Shown here one piece after another: positions 7,915-16,579 of a stretch of DNA of 41,213 nt. The notes under the pieces are model-generated. The model did no database searches and was not told the DNA's origin. It saw nothing but the letters and a program-made list of their open reading frames with translations. The stretch's first letter is position 1. Every line of letters begins with the position of its first letter. The position numbers and the translations under genes are program-made. The stretch spans positions 1 to 41,213 of the forward strand of contig NZ_JAKJSC010000012.1 of assembly GCF_029029525.1 (NCBI RefSeq). The letters are read 5' to 3'. Source of the DNA: Labilibaculum sp. DW002. Its GTDB lineage: Bacteria > Bacteroidota > Bacteroidia > Bacteroidales > Marinifilaceae.

Positions 7915-9201
7915 TTACCAATTAACCGATTTACGACGAATTGGCATAGTCATACAACGCGCACCACCACCACCACGAGGTAGTTCTGATCCTTCAAGTG
8001 TAATCACATACTTTTCGTAATCAGTCAAGTTAACTTTATGACTAATCACATCATCAGCTGGAATAATTTCGAAACCATTCTTGTTCATTTCTTCCATGGT
8101 GTAGATATTACGAGCATATCCAACAGCTTTACCTGGCCCTACAGCAAAGAAGTTAGCACCATGCCATTGCTCTCTTTCTTGATTCCAAGGCTCTTTGGTG
8201 TCACCACAGTGAATTGGCTTAAGCTCCATACCTAATTTCTTAAGTGCTTGTAATAAGTTGTTCTCTCTTTTGATATTAACAACCTTGCCTGCCTGAATTG
8301 TGATATGAACTGTTTGGTATTTGTTAGGACGAATAATTAATGGTTCATAAACCATACACTTGTCCTTATCAAGTAGTGTAAACACCATATCCAGGTGAAT
8401 AAATGACTCCGGATGTGATGGTAATTCCTGAACTAAGATATGACGAGGCTTCTCTTCTTTTTGAGAAAGCAGTTGAGCCAAAATAAAGTCGATCCCCTGA
8501 GTTGTAGTACGTGTTCCGTTACCAATAACCAGAATATCTTCACGAGCAACCAAAACATCACCACCCTCAATCATACAATTAGGGTCCATGTTTGGATTAT
8601 CGATAGGGTTCACCGTTTTTGCTTTGAAACCTGGTGTATAATCGAAAATAGCCTGCATGATTAATGACTCACGATCACGAACAGCATTTGCCATTTTCCC
8701 AATCAAAACCTCATCTCCCAGCGACATAGATGCGTCACGCGTAAAGAAGAAATTATGAAGCGGGCGCATAGCATAGCGCTCTTTACTTAAAAATTTCGTT
8801 AGGTTGTCGCGTGTTAAAGCTACTCCTTCGATCAATAATGAAGCTAAATCTTCAGCATTTTGATCTAATAAAGTATCCTTAATACAATACGTATTTCCTT
8901 TAACAGCAAGTTCAGGTTCAATCTTACAAATCTTATCAATCACGATTTCCTTAACCTTATCATCCTTAAGGATATTGGCCAACAAATCTTTTACCTGATA
9001 AGTTTGAGTAATTTCTCCCAAAGATCCGCTTAGCTGCTTGTACTCTTTTTGCGCTACTGCAAGGTTTAGAATATCGCTATAAAGAGCTCTTTCAGCATTC
9101 TCAGGAGTCATGTTCTCAACTTCCGATCCTGGAGTATGAAGAATAACACCTTCCAGTTCTCCAATTTCTGAGCGAACATCTAATTCTACGTACTTAGTCA
9201 T
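7915..9201 (-). CDS. arcA: arginine deiminase
   Basis: The 428-residue enzyme hydrolyses arginine to citrulline and ammonia. All catalytic residues of the family are recognisable: Asp156 in FTRDAS, Glu212 in EGGDV, His269 and Asp271 in SFIHLDMVF, and the nucleophile Cys416 in GGGGARCMTMP near the C terminus. The N terminus (VRSEIGELEGVILHTPG) is typical, and the length is slightly above that of Pseudomonas ArcA. No ornithine carbamoyltransferase, carbamate kinase or arginine/ornithine antiporter gene is adjacent; it is a single gene with its own terminator. It may therefore serve acid defence, nitrogen supply or citrulline production rather than the classic ADI fermentation operon. That last point is inference. 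Confidence 0.96.
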   Translation of the reverse strand: MTKYVELDVRSEIGELEGVILHTPGSEVENMTPENAERALYSDILNLAVAQKEYKQLSGSLGEITQTYQVKDLLANILKDDKVKEIVIDKICKIEPELAVKGNTYCIKDTLLDQNAEDLASLLIEGVALTRDNLTKFLSKERYAMRPLHNFFFTRDASMSLGDEVLIGKMANAVRDRESLIMQAIFDYTPGFKAKTVNPIDNPNMDPNCMIEGGDVLVAREDILVIGNGTRTTTQGIDFILAQLLSQKEEKPRHILVQELPSHPESFIHLDMVFTLLDKDKCMVYEPLIIRPNKYQTVHITIQAGKVVNIKRENNLLQALKKLGMELKPIHCGDTKEPWNQEREQWHGANFFAVGPGKAVGYARNIYTMEEMNKNGFEIIPADDVISHKVNLTDYEKYVITLEGSELPRGGGGARCMTMPIRRKSVNW

Positions 9202-9591
9202 ACCGATCTAATAAAGTGTCGTTAGTCTTTGTTGTTTGTATCAAAAAAAAGATTTTTCGATTTGCAAATGAAGTAAAAATTTAGTGTATAGAAAAGGATT
9301 GCGTTAAGTAAATTTCACTTTTGCTAAAATGCTGCTGAAACGATTCAAATCATGATAAATAGAACCTTTTAATCTTTACGATTAACTTTTGTAATTATGT
9401 AAATAAGAATCATTTTCAAGGAATGAATATCAATTTGTTCCATAAGCTATTTTAATAGGGCGTTACCAAATTATTACTTTTTTTACCACAAAAGTATATT
9501 TTGGTCAAGCTTTTCGCTATTACTCCTCGCTCATTCTTCGCTGTGGGGTATCCGCTACAATCCTTAACGCATATGTACTACGTGCTTTTTA
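9202..9591. other. intergenic stretch with a compositionally distinct element at about 9506-9585
   Basis: About 390 bases separate arcA from the next promoter. Most is very AT-rich. Positions 9506-9585 are richer in C and G and contain CTCGCTCATTCTTCGCTG and GGGGTATCCGCTACAATCC, which have no open frame of note. From memory they resemble short non-coding sequences scattered between genes in Bacteroidota. I cannot confirm that here. No tRNA or terminator is seen. Confidence 0.4.
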
Positions 9592-9623
9592 TTGATCATA
9601 GCTCAACTAAATTTATACATAAG

Positions 9624-9658
9624 TTTCATTCACTTAAAGATAAGAAAGTTTATCTTTG
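9624..9658 (+). promoter_or_regulatory. candidate promoter for the DUF4294 gene
   Basis: TATCTTTG at 9651-9658 matches TAnnTTTG perfectly. A TTT(C) at 9624-9627 could serve as a weak -33. It ends 8 bases before the ATG at 9667, which would make the message nearly leaderless, and it argues against starting the gene upstream at 9592. Confidence 0.5.
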
Positions 9659-9666
9659 AATTAGGA

Positions 9667-10311
9667 ATGAAGGAGAGTATTAAAATATGGATTTTGGGAT
9701 TGTTTGTTTTTGCTTTGGCTAATGTAAAAACTGCGAATAGTAGCATAATTTGTCGTGTGAATGTGCTTCAGGATACAATTGTGTTTTTAGATTCTAATTT
9801 GCACGTTAATCTTGATGAAGTAAAAATTAAGAGATATAAAAAAAGGAAACGAAGACATTATCGAAGTACACGTAAATATTGGCGTACTGTTCGAAATATC
9901 CGGATTGTATACCCATATGCACAAGCAGCAAATGAAACCATTGTAAAATTAACCAATGAGTTAGATTCAATTGATAGCAACAAGCAACGAAGAAAATTGA
10001 TTCGAAAAGAATACAAAGGCTTAATGAAGGAGTATAAAAAGCCTATAATGAAACTAAAAATTTCGCAAGGAAAGCTACTCTTAAAATTAATAGATCGGGA
10101 AACAGGAGGAACAAGTTACGATCATCTAAAAGAATTGAAGGGTTCCTTTACAGCGGTATTTTGGCAATCGGTTGCAACCATGTTTGGGTCATCTTTAAAA
10201 GCAGAATACGATCCCTTAGGGGATGATTGGATGGTAGAGGAAATATTAGATCGCATGAAAAAAAATGAATTAGGCCCACCAAGTAAGTTACCAATAAAGA
10301 GGATTAACTAG
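9667..10311 (+). CDS. DUF4294 family secreted or membrane-anchored protein
   Basis: The 214-residue protein belongs to a family of unknown function found in Bacteroidota (recognised as DUF4294). It opens with a signal-like hydrophobic segment (IKIWILGLFVFALANVKT). A very basic patch follows (KRYKKRKRRHYRSTRKYWRTVRNIR). The conserved family core then runs VYPYAQAANETIVKLTNELDSI, then MKLKISQGKLLLKLIDRETGGTSYD, then FWQSVATMFGSSLKAEYDPLGDDWMVEEIL. The frame is open from an ATG at 9592, but a promoter-like -7 element at 9651-9658 and the signal sequence favour the start at 9667. The last 8 bases overlap the convergent gene at 10304. Confidence 0.82.
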   Translation: MKESIKIWILGLFVFALANVKTANSSIICRVNVLQDTIVFLDSNLHVNLDEVKIKRYKKRKRRHYRSTRKYWRTVRNIRIVYPYAQAANETIVKLTNELDSIDSNKQRRKLIRKEYKGLMKEYKKPIMKLKISQGKLLLKLIDRETGGTSYDHLKELKGSFTAVFWQSVATMFGSSLKAEYDPLGDDWMVEEILDRMKKNELGPPSKLPIKRIN

Positions 10312-10867
10312 CCTTGCTTGATAAATATTTTTCCATCCTTTCATCATAGAGCTGCGACTTTTCTATGTATTCTTCAAATTCTTGTAGATCAGATTCATCA
10401 ATTAATTTTTGAACTTCTAAAAAGGCATCTTCCTTTTCCTCTTCGATGTTCATTCGATATGTATTAAGTGTCTTTTCAACTTTGCTTTCCCATGCATATG
10501 ATTTTGCAATAACAAAATATGCAATAAAGCTAAATAGCCAACTAAACAAAAGTAAGGCACCGTTCGTGATTTCAGGAAAGAACAGTAGCGGAATTAAGAG
10601 AAAAATGATTGGACTAAGTGCTGCGATACAAAATATAGAAATAACTAAGTTATTGTAATGTTGAGAGAAGTGTGTCAGTTTTTTCTTTTTCCATAAATAG
10701 AAAAATGACCAATTGAAGAATAAGTTCACCGAGATAGAGAATAACGGCAGCGCAGCTTCGTTTGCAGCGTTTAAGCTTAAAAAAATACCAATAAAAAGTG
10801 CTAGGTTCGAGAAAATAAATGGGTAAATATGGTTTTCACCTACATCTTTTGTATTGCGGTTTTTCAT
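10304..10867 (-). CDS. hypothetical four-helix membrane protein
   Basis: I do not recognise this 187-residue protein. Four hydrophobic segments lie at about 15-33, 41-58, 74-97 and 103-121. A charged tail of about 65 residues follows that looks helical (NIEEEKEDAFLEVQKLIDESDLQEFEEYIEKS). There is no signal peptide cleavage site. Its 3' end overlaps the convergent DUF4294 gene by 8 bases, so the two transcripts share a few antisense bases. Upstream lies the elbB terminator, so it has its own unit, but no clear promoter match is visible. Confidence 0.72.
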   Translation of the reverse strand: MKNRNTKDVGENHIYPFIFSNLALFIGIFLSLNAANEAALPLFSISVNLFFNWSFFYLWKKKKLTHFSQHYNNLVISIFCIAALSPIIFLLIPLLFFPEITNGALLLFSWLFSFIAYFVIAKSYAWESKVEKTLNTYRMNIEEEKEDAFLEVQKLIDESDLQEFEEYIEKSQLYDERMEKYLSSKAS

Positions 10868-10884
10868 AGAATTGTTTGTAGTGG

Positions 10885-10919
10885 AAAAAGCAATTGACCA
10901 GTTGTACTTGCCAATTGCT
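10885..10919 (-). terminator. probable intrinsic terminator after elbB
   Basis: AGCAATTG (10889-10896) pairs with CAATTGCT (10912-10919), an 8-bp stem with a 15-base loop. On the minus strand it is followed by TTTTT (plus-strand A run 10885-10889). It begins 8 bases after the elbB stop. The long loop lowers confidence. Confidence 0.6.
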
Positions 10920-10926
10920 AATAATT

Positions 10927-11586
10927 TTAAATACTCAGTGCCATAATTGTTTTAACTACTTTTTCTGCTCCTTCTCCAATTTGAGCAATAGTCGCATCGA
11001 GCATATAACAAGGTGTTGTAACAATTTTGTTTTCTTTGTCGAAAACAATTTCGCCATGATTTGTGTTCACATGTATTGCTCCCATTTGCGTAATTGCTTC
11101 AGCAGTACCAGCATCTTGACCGATGGTAACTTCCACATTACTTATTACTTTTGCAATCAGTGCAGGAGCAATACAAAGAGCTGCAATTGGCTTAGCTGCT
11201 TTGTGCATTTCTCTTAACACGTTCTCAATTCCGGAATCTACATTACAATCTGCTCCATCGAATGCCAAGGAACAAAGATTTTTAGCCACTCCAAATCCTC
11301 CCGGGAAAAGAATCGCATCAAAATCACCTGCTTTAAATTCTTTTAAATCTTTGATATTACCACGGGCAATTCGGGCAGCTTCTACCAAAACATTTCTTGT
11401 TTCGGCCATTTCTTCTCCCGTTAAATGGTTCACCACATGGTGCTGATCGATATTAGGAGCAAAAATTTGATACTCTCCCCCATTTTTAGAAATCGCATAT
11501 AAGGCAAGTGTGGCTTCATGAATTTCAGATCCATCGTATACACCCGAACCAGCAAGGATAACTGCAAATTTTTTCTTTGAATTCAT
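10927..11586 (-). CDS. elbB: ElbB, DJ-1/PfpI superfamily glyoxalase-like protein
   Basis: The 219-residue product matches the ElbB (YhbL) family. The N-terminal AVILAGSGVYDGSEIHEATLAL has the conserved acidic residue of the site. Further matches are AILFPGGFGVAKNL in the middle, the nucleophile-elbow cysteine in PIAALCIAPALIAKV, and the C-terminal GEIVFDKENKIVTTPCYMLDATIAQI. E. coli ElbB has weak glyoxalase activity and was linked to isoprenoid synthesis; its real role is unclear. The gene is divergent from thpR with an 84-base gap and is followed by a hairpin terminator. Confidence 0.93.
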   Translation of the reverse strand: MNSKKKFAVILAGSGVYDGSEIHEATLALYAISKNGGEYQIFAPNIDQHHVVNHLTGEEMAETRNVLVEAARIARGNIKDLKEFKAGDFDAILFPGGFGVAKNLCSLAFDGADCNVDSGIENVLREMHKAAKPIAALCIAPALIAKVISNVEVTIGQDAGTAEAITQMGAIHVNTNHGEIVFDKENKIVTTPCYMLDATIAQIGEGAEKVVKTIMALSI

Positions 11587-11670
11587 TTTAAAATACTTTA
11601 TTTTTTTGTTTAGAATTTTGCGGTAAATTAATCATCGAAAAGAACTCCATTTATTGATTTAAAATAAGAT

Positions 11671-12237
11671 ATGAAGTCAAAACGATTATTCATAGCAATA
11701 AAGATAGCCAATACGAATCAAATTCAAGAAATTTTTCGACAAGTTGGGCTTGATTTAAGCAAAGAAAGAATTAAATGGGTAAATGATAAGGGGCTTCATG
11801 TTACTCTTTTTTTTATTGGGAATAAAAGTGTTGATGCGATTCCTAATTTAATTCACACCTTAAAAATTGTGGCTAAGCAATTTAGCGGTTTCTATTTGAG
11901 TTTAAAGGGACTTGGGGCTTTTCCATCATTAGATTCTCCTCGGATATTGTGGATAGGAATAGATTCTCATCAAAATTTATTTGACTTGCAAAAAGAGATT
12001 CATTTTAAGCTTGAAGAAATTAGTGAATTGGATACGTATAAATATAAACCTCACGTAACTATTGGAAGAATAAAAGGAGGGGTTAAAGAACCTAAAAATG
12101 TAGCTTTAGCACTTGCGAAATGGAATGAATGGGAAGGAGAGGAGTTGTTTGTTAAGGAATTTGTTTTGATGGAGAGTGTTCTAAGTGATGTTGGACCAAA
12201 GTATGAGGTTTTAGATACTTTTCATTTAAACGAATAA
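11671..12237 (+). CDS. thpR: RNA 2',3'-cyclic phosphodiesterase (2H family, LigT)
   Basis: The 188-residue protein has both catalytic HxTx motifs of the 2H phosphoesterases: HVTL at 43-46 (HVTLFFIGN) and HVTI at 128-131 (KPHVTIGRIKGG). The LFIAIKI start and the LKGLGAFPSLDSPRILWIGI segment are characteristic of ThpR/LigT. Members hydrolyse 2',3'-cyclic phosphates at RNA ends or ligate tRNA halves in vitro. The length is normal. It is divergent from elbB. A short inverted repeat without a T-run follows the stop, and the MBL-fold gene starts 127 bases downstream. Confidence 0.94.
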   Translation: MKSKRLFIAIKIANTNQIQEIFRQVGLDLSKERIKWVNDKGLHVTLFFIGNKSVDAIPNLIHTLKIVAKQFSGFYLSLKGLGAFPSLDSPRILWIGIDSHQNLFDLQKEIHFKLEEISELDTYKYKPHVTIGRIKGGVKEPKNVALALAKWNEWEGEELFVKEFVLMESVLSDVGPKYEVLDTFHLNE

Positions 12238-12333
12238 AAGATTCTTGTCACAAGAATTCGGATTTTGTAGCTTGTGTTTTGTCATTTTTTCTTTTTCATC
12301 TCTACAAGATTTTTTAAAATTGCGGATTAGATG

Positions 12334-12341
12334 TAAATTTG
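12334..12341 (+). promoter_or_regulatory. -7 element for the MBL-fold hydrolase gene
   Basis: TAAATTTG is a perfect TAnnTTTG match ending 23 bases before the ATG at 12365. A T-run about 18 bases upstream stands where the -33 TTTG would be, but it is not a clean match. The element supports the start at 12365 over one at 12245. Confidence 0.45.
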
Positions 12342-12364
12342 AGCTACTAAAAATATATTTGGAT

Positions 12365-13015
12365 ATGATTACGATAGAAACATTGGTGTTTAATCACTGG
12401 CAAGAAAATACATACATTTTACATGACGAAACAGGAGAAGCAGTATTAATCGACTGTGGCGTTTTCTTCGATGATGAAGGGAAAAAACTGATTGATTTTG
12501 TTGAGAAAAAAGGAATTAAACTCGTTAAACAGCTGAATACGCATTTGCATATCGATCATGTTTTGGGAAATCAATTTATGAAAGATCAGTTTGGCTTGCT
12601 TACGCATGCTCATAAAGATGATGAGTTTTTATTGGCTGAAGCGCCTAATTATGGGGTTCGTTTAGGACTTGAAAATGTTGTTGAACCGCCAGCAATGGGA
12701 CAAGCTATTAAAGATGGTGATGTAATTAAATTTGGAAATTCTGAGTTGAAAGTGCTTCATATTCCAGGTCATTCTCCAGGTCATGTTGTTTTTTATAACG
12801 AAGCTCAAAAATTTGCAATTGTAGGTGATGTAGTGTTTCGTGAAAGTATCGGTCGTACCGATCTGCCTTATGGAAATTTCGATCAATTAATAGAAGGTAT
12901 CAAAACAAAATTACTTGTTTTAGATGATGAAGTTGATTTATATCCTGGGCATGGACCTGCAACAACAATTGGTCATGAACGAGCTAATAATTTGTTTTTA
13001 AAAGGATTGAGCTAA
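12365..13015 (+). CDS. MBL-fold hydrolase, glyoxalase II-like
   Basis: The 216-residue protein carries the metal-binding signature THLHIDH (His60, His62, Asp64, His65). It also has HIPGHSPGHVVFY, the GDVVFRESIGRTDLPYG segment typical of the YcbL/glyoxalase II group, and a final LYPGHGPATTIGHE. It should bind two metal ions and hydrolyse a thioester or similar substrate; S-lactoylglutathione is not assumed, since glutathione is often absent in this phylum. The reading frame is open from an ATG at 12245, but the first forty residues are unlike the family. MITIETLVFNHWQENTY is the usual start. Confidence 0.9.
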   Translation: MITIETLVFNHWQENTYILHDETGEAVLIDCGVFFDDEGKKLIDFVEKKGIKLVKQLNTHLHIDHVLGNQFMKDQFGLLTHAHKDDEFLLAEAPNYGVRLGLENVVEPPAMGQAIKDGDVIKFGNSELKVLHIPGHSPGHVVFYNEAQKFAIVGDVVFRESIGRTDLPYGNFDQLIEGIKTKLLVLDDEVDLYPGHGPATTIGHERANNLFLKGLS

Positions 13016-13034
13016 TTCAATAAAAATATTTTAC

Positions 13035-13061
13035 AACCCCTCATATTAGAGGGGTTTTTTT
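13035..13061 (+). terminator. intrinsic terminator after the MBL-fold gene
   Basis: AACCCCTC (13035-13042) pairs perfectly with GAGGGGTT (13049-13056) around ATATTA, and T continues to 13061. Confidence 0.94.
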
Positions 13062-13274
13062 GTGGGCTTAATATTGGCAAAAGATGAACAGAATCATGAT
13101 ATAAATCATGTTTGTATTGGTCTATAAAACAAATTGTTAAGAAGAATTAAAAAACAGTCCAATCATGTTAGAAAACAATGGCGAAATTCCCTGTTTTACT
13201 TCTAGGAAATGTAAATCTTTTGCTACTTTTACAATCACAAATATTTTACACAAACACTAAATTTTTACAAGGAT

Positions 13275-16163
13275 ATGGCAACCGAAAAGTTTGTTTCCCG
13301 TCACATTGGACCTCGCAATGGCGATATTAAAACAATGTTGGAAACTGTTGGCGCATCATCTTTAGATGCCCTAATTGAAGAAACAATCCCTTCTGATATT
13401 CGTTTAACTCAGCCTTTAGATCTTCCTGAAGCTTTAACTGAGAATGAATATTTAGCGAAAATTAAAGGTATTGCTGCTAAAAACAAATTATTCAGAACCT
13501 TTATTGGTCAAGGATATTATGACACAATTACCCCTCCTGTTATCCTTCGAAACGTACTCGAAAATCCAGGATGGTATACGCCATATACACCATACCAAGC
13601 TGAAGTTTCTCAAGGTAGACTAGAAGCACTTTTGAACTTTCAAACAGTTGTTTTAGATCTAACTAAAATGGAATTAGCTAACAGCTCACTTCTTGATGAA
13701 GCAACTGCTGTGGGTGAAACCATGTATATGATGCATAGTTTACGTTCAAGAGCAAAGAAAAAGGCTAAGGCCAATACACTTTTTGTTGACGAAAACATTT
13801 TTGCTCAAACACTAGATGTACTTGTGACTCGTGCTCAGCCACTAGGTATTGAGCTTGTTGTTGGAGATTATAAAACATTCGAATTTACTGATGCAGTATT
13901 CGGATCTATCATCCAATACCCTGCTGCTAATGGTAGTGTTGAAGACTACACAGAGTTCGTAGAGAAGGCACACGGAGCTGAAGCTTTAGTTGCTGTTGCA
14001 GCTGATCTTATGAGTTTAGCGTTACTTACTGCTCCTGGCGAGTGGGGTGCTGATATTGTTGTCGGTTCGTCTCAACGTTTTGGTGTTCCAATGGGATACG
14101 GTGGACCACACGCAGCTTTCTTAGCTTGTCGTGAAGCTTATAAGCGTAACGTTCCCGGACGTATCATTGGTGTAACCAAAGATGCTCAAGGTAACCAGGC
14201 AATCCGTATGGCTCTTCAAACTCGTGAGCAGCATATCAAACGTGAAAAAGCGACTTCAAACATCTGTACAGCTCAGGCCTTATTAGCTACAATGGCAGGT
14301 TTTTATGGAGTTTTTCATGGTGCTGAAGGCTTGAAGAGAATTGCTACTCATATCCATTCTGCTGCTGGTGAATTATCAGAAGGATTAAAATCATTGGGTT
14401 ATCAACAAACTGTTGAAAACTACTTTGATACTTTGGAAGTTGTTGTTCCTTCAGTAGTTTCTGTTGAAGGAATTCGGGAAGCTGCTGTAAATGCAGAATT
14501 GAACTTTCGCTATGTTAATGAAACTACGATTGGTATTTCTACTGATGAAAAAATCAGTAAAGAAGAGATTAATACCATCTTAAATATTTTCGCTAAAGCT
14601 GCGGATAAGGAAATAGCTATAAAAGAGGTAGAAGAAAAGTTATATTTCGATGAGAAATTAGCTCGTAAAAGCGAATACCTAACATTAGATGTATTCAATC
14701 GTTATCATTCAGAAACTGCAATGATGCGTTACATCAAAAACCTTGAGAAAAAAGATATCGGGCTAAACACTTCGATGATTTCTTTAGGTTCTTGTACTAT
14801 GAAATTGAATGCTGCTGCAGAAATGTTTCCTATTAGCTGGCCTGAATTTGGTGGACTTCACCCATTCATCCCAACTAATCAAGCTGACGGTTATACTCAA
14901 ATCATAACTGAACTTGAGCAGTGGTTATCTACAATTACGGGCTTTGCCGGATGTACACTACAACCAAATTCCGGTGCTGCTGGTGAGTACACAGGTTTAT
15001 TAGTTATTCGTGAATACCAAAAATCTCGTGGCGAAGGTCACAGAAATGTTGTATTGATTCCTGCATCTGCACACGGAACTAACCCAGCTACAGTAACAAT
15101 GGCTGGAATGAAAGTCGTGGTTGTTAAGTGTGATGAAAATGGTAACGTAGATTCAGAAGACTTTAAAGCTAAAGTTGAGAAGCACAAAGAAGATTTATGT
15201 GCCTACATGATCACATACCCTTCTACTCACGGTGTATTTGAAACTGGCATCAAAGAAATGATGAACTTGATTCACGAGAATGGTGGACAGGTTTATATGG
15301 ATGGTGCTAATATGAATGCTCAAGTTGGATTAACAAACCCAGGTGCTATTGGCGCTGACGTTTGTCACTTGAATCTACATAAAACATTTGCCATTCCTCA
15401 CGGTGGTGGTGGTCCTGGAGTTGGTCCTATTGGTGTTGCTGAACACTTGGTTCAATTCTTACCTTCACACAAAGTTGTTGAGACAGGTGGTAAAAATGGA
15501 ATCACGGCAGTAGCTGCTGCTCCTTTCGGATCGGCTAGCGTATTACCTATTACTTACGGTTATATCGCAATGTTAGGTACTGCTGGTTTAGAGGAAGTAA
15601 CCAAGATGGCTATCTTAAATGCCAACTACCTTGCTTCTTCGTTCGAAAAACTTGGTTTCAAGATTCTTTACAAAGGAGATAATGGTCGTGTAGGTCACGA
15701 GATGATTTTCGACTGTAGAGAGTTTAATAAAACTGTTGGTATTACTGATGGTGATATTGCGAAGCGTTTAATGGACTACGGCTTCCATGCACCGACTCTT
15801 TCTTTCCCTGTTCACGGAACACTTATGGTAGAGCCTACTGAAAGTGAGCCACTAGAAGAACTAGATCGTTTTGTTGAAGCACTTGCTAAGATTAACGAAG
15901 AGATGAAGGAAATTGAAGATGGTGTTGCCGATGCTCAAGACAACGTTCTTAAGCATGCTCCACATACGCATATGGTATTAACTGCCGATGAGTGGAACCA
16001 TTCATACTCTCGTAAAAAAGCAGCTTATCCATTAGAGTGGGTTGCAGACAACAAATTCTGGCCTACTGTTGGACGTGTAGACGATGCTTACGGTGATCGT
16101 AACTTAATGTGTACATGTGCACCATTAGAGGCGTACAATGAAGAATATATTGATGTTGACTAA
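13275..16163 (+). CDS. gcvP: glycine dehydrogenase (decarboxylating), P-protein of the glycine cleavage system
   Basis: The 962-residue protein is the fused, single-chain form in which the alpha and beta halves found separately in some bacteria are joined. It decarboxylates glycine using pyridoxal phosphate and passes the aminomethyl group to the lipoyl H-protein. The N-terminal [17 protein letters not shown] and FIGQGYYDT are typical. The cofactor lysine lies near residue 703 in [18 protein letters not shown], and the C-terminal half has [15 protein letters not shown] and [15 protein letters not shown]. The gcvT and gcvH genes are not adjacent, and I see no glycine riboswitch in the 213-base leader region. 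Codon use is biased as in highly expressed genes. It is followed by a strong terminator. Confidence 0.98.
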   Translation: MATEKFVSRHIGPRNGDIKTMLETVGASSLDALIEETIPSDIRLTQPLDLPEALTENEYLAKIKGIAAKNKLFRTFIGQGYYDTITPPVILRNVLENPGWYTPYTPYQAEVSQGRLEALLNFQTVVLDLTKMELANSSLLDEATAVGETMYMMHSLRSRAKKKAKANTLFVDENIFAQTLDVLVTRAQPLGIELVVGDYKTFEFTDAVFGSIIQYPAANGSVEDYTEFVEKAHGAEALVAVAADLMSLALLTAPGEWGADIVVGSSQRFGVPMGYGGPHAAFLACREAYKRNVPGRIIGVTKDAQGNQAIRMALQTREQHIKREKATSNICTAQALLATMAGFYGVFHGAEGLKRIATHIHSAAGELSEGLKSLGYQQTVENYFDTLEVVVPSVVSVEGIREAAVNAELNFRYVNETTIGISTDEKISKEEINTILNIFAKAADKEIAIKEVEEKLYFDEKLARKSEYLTLDVFNRYHSETAMMRYIKNLEKKDIGLNTSMISLGSCTMKLNAAAEMFPISWPEFGGLHPFIPTNQADGYTQIITELEQWLSTITGFAGCTLQPNSGAAGEYTGLLVIREYQKSRGEGHRNVVLIPASAHGTNPATVTMAGMKVVVVKCDENGNVDSEDFKAKVEKHKEDLCAYMITYPSTHGVFETGIKEMMNLIHENGGQVYMDGANMNAQVGLTNPGAIGADVCHLNLHKTFAIPHGGGGPGVGPIGVAEHLVQFLPSHKVVETGGKNGITAVAAAPFGSASVLPITYGYIAMLGTAGLEEVTKMAILNANYLASSFEKLGFKILYKGDNGRVGHEMIFDCREFNKTVGITDGDIAKRLMDYGFHAPTLSFPVHGTLMVEPTESEPLEELDRFVEALAKINEEMKEIEDGVADAQDNVLKHAPHTHMVLTADEWNHSYSRKKAAYPLEWVADNKFWPTVGRVDDAYGDRNLMCTCAPLEAYNEEYIDVD

Positions 16164-16188
16164 ATAGTCTAATCAAATACGAATATGG

Positions 16189-16221
16189 AATCCGGTGAGT
16201 TATTACTCATCGGATTTTTTT
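16189..16221 (+). terminator. intrinsic terminator after gcvP
   Basis: AATCCGGTGAGT (16189-16200) and ACTCATCGGATT (16205-16216) form a 12-bp stem with one G-U pair and a TATT loop, then T to 16221. Confidence 0.95.
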
Positions 16222-16265
16222 ATTTAAAGAGAAAAAATTGATCGATTTTACAAAATAGAAGGCAC

Positions 16266-16294
16266 AAAAAAGGAGGCTGCCCCGGCCTCCTTTT
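16266..16294. terminator. second, GC-rich hairpin downstream of gcvP
   Basis: AAAAGGAGGC (16268-16277) pairs perfectly with GCCTCCTTTT (16285-16294) around a seven-base loop. T follows on both strands: four on plus, six on minus. It can act as a back-up terminator in either direction. Confidence 0.75.
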
Positions 16295-16494
16295 AATGTT
16301 CTATTACTAACCCTAAAATTTAACTATGAAATTAATGAATCGAAATAAGTAATTCATTAAATCTATATTCTATTACGCGGGAGTTGCAAAAAAGTTCTGT
16401 ATGAAAAGTGATTTTAGGTCTGATTAATAGTGACTTGTTTTCATAAAATAATAAGCTTTCCTTTTTTTATAATGCTTTCGTGAGGATGAAAAAA
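16295..16494. other. AT-rich intergenic sequence between convergent terminators
   Basis: About 200 bases between the gcvP terminators and those of the ddl operon. I see no reading frame, repeat or promoter that I would defend. Confidence 0.45.
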
Positions 16495-16542
16495 AATAAA
16501 AAAAAATCAGAAAAAAGATAAAATAGTCTCTTTTTTCTGATT
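16495..16542 (-). terminator. long intrinsic terminator of the ddl operon
   Basis: A perfect 14-bp inverted repeat, AATCAGAAAAAAGA (16505-16518) with TCTTTTTTCTGATT (16529-16542), has a ten-base loop. On the minus strand it runs into a long T tract (plus-strand A-rich 16489-16506). Confidence 0.9.
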
Positions 16543-16546
16543 CTGT

Positions 16547-16570
16547 ATAAAAAACACACCTACAGGTGTT
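16547..16570 (-). terminator. first, shorter terminator-like hairpin after ddl
   Basis: ACACC (16556-16560) pairs with GGTGT (16565-16569) around TACA, and the minus strand continues GTGTTTTTTATAC. It sits ten bases after the ddl stop, with the longer hairpin following, so the operon ends in tandem signals. Confidence 0.6.
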
Positions 16571-16579
16571 TAAGCTTCC

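Noticed and set aside
9592-9666. Upstream extension of the DUF4294 gene from an ATG at 9592
   Set aside because: The extension would overlap the -7 promoter element at 9651-9658 and put 25 unrelated residues before a good signal sequence.
12241-12257. Inverted repeat ATTCTTG-TCA-CAAGAAT after thpR
   Set aside because: The loop is only three bases and no T-run follows, so it is not called as a terminator; it may still be a weak pause or 3'-end structure.
13062-13274. Possible glycine riboswitch upstream of gcvP
   Set aside because: I could not find the conserved glycine-aptamer core or tandem arrangement. The leader is AT-rich, with only a weak TACTTTTA promoter-like element.
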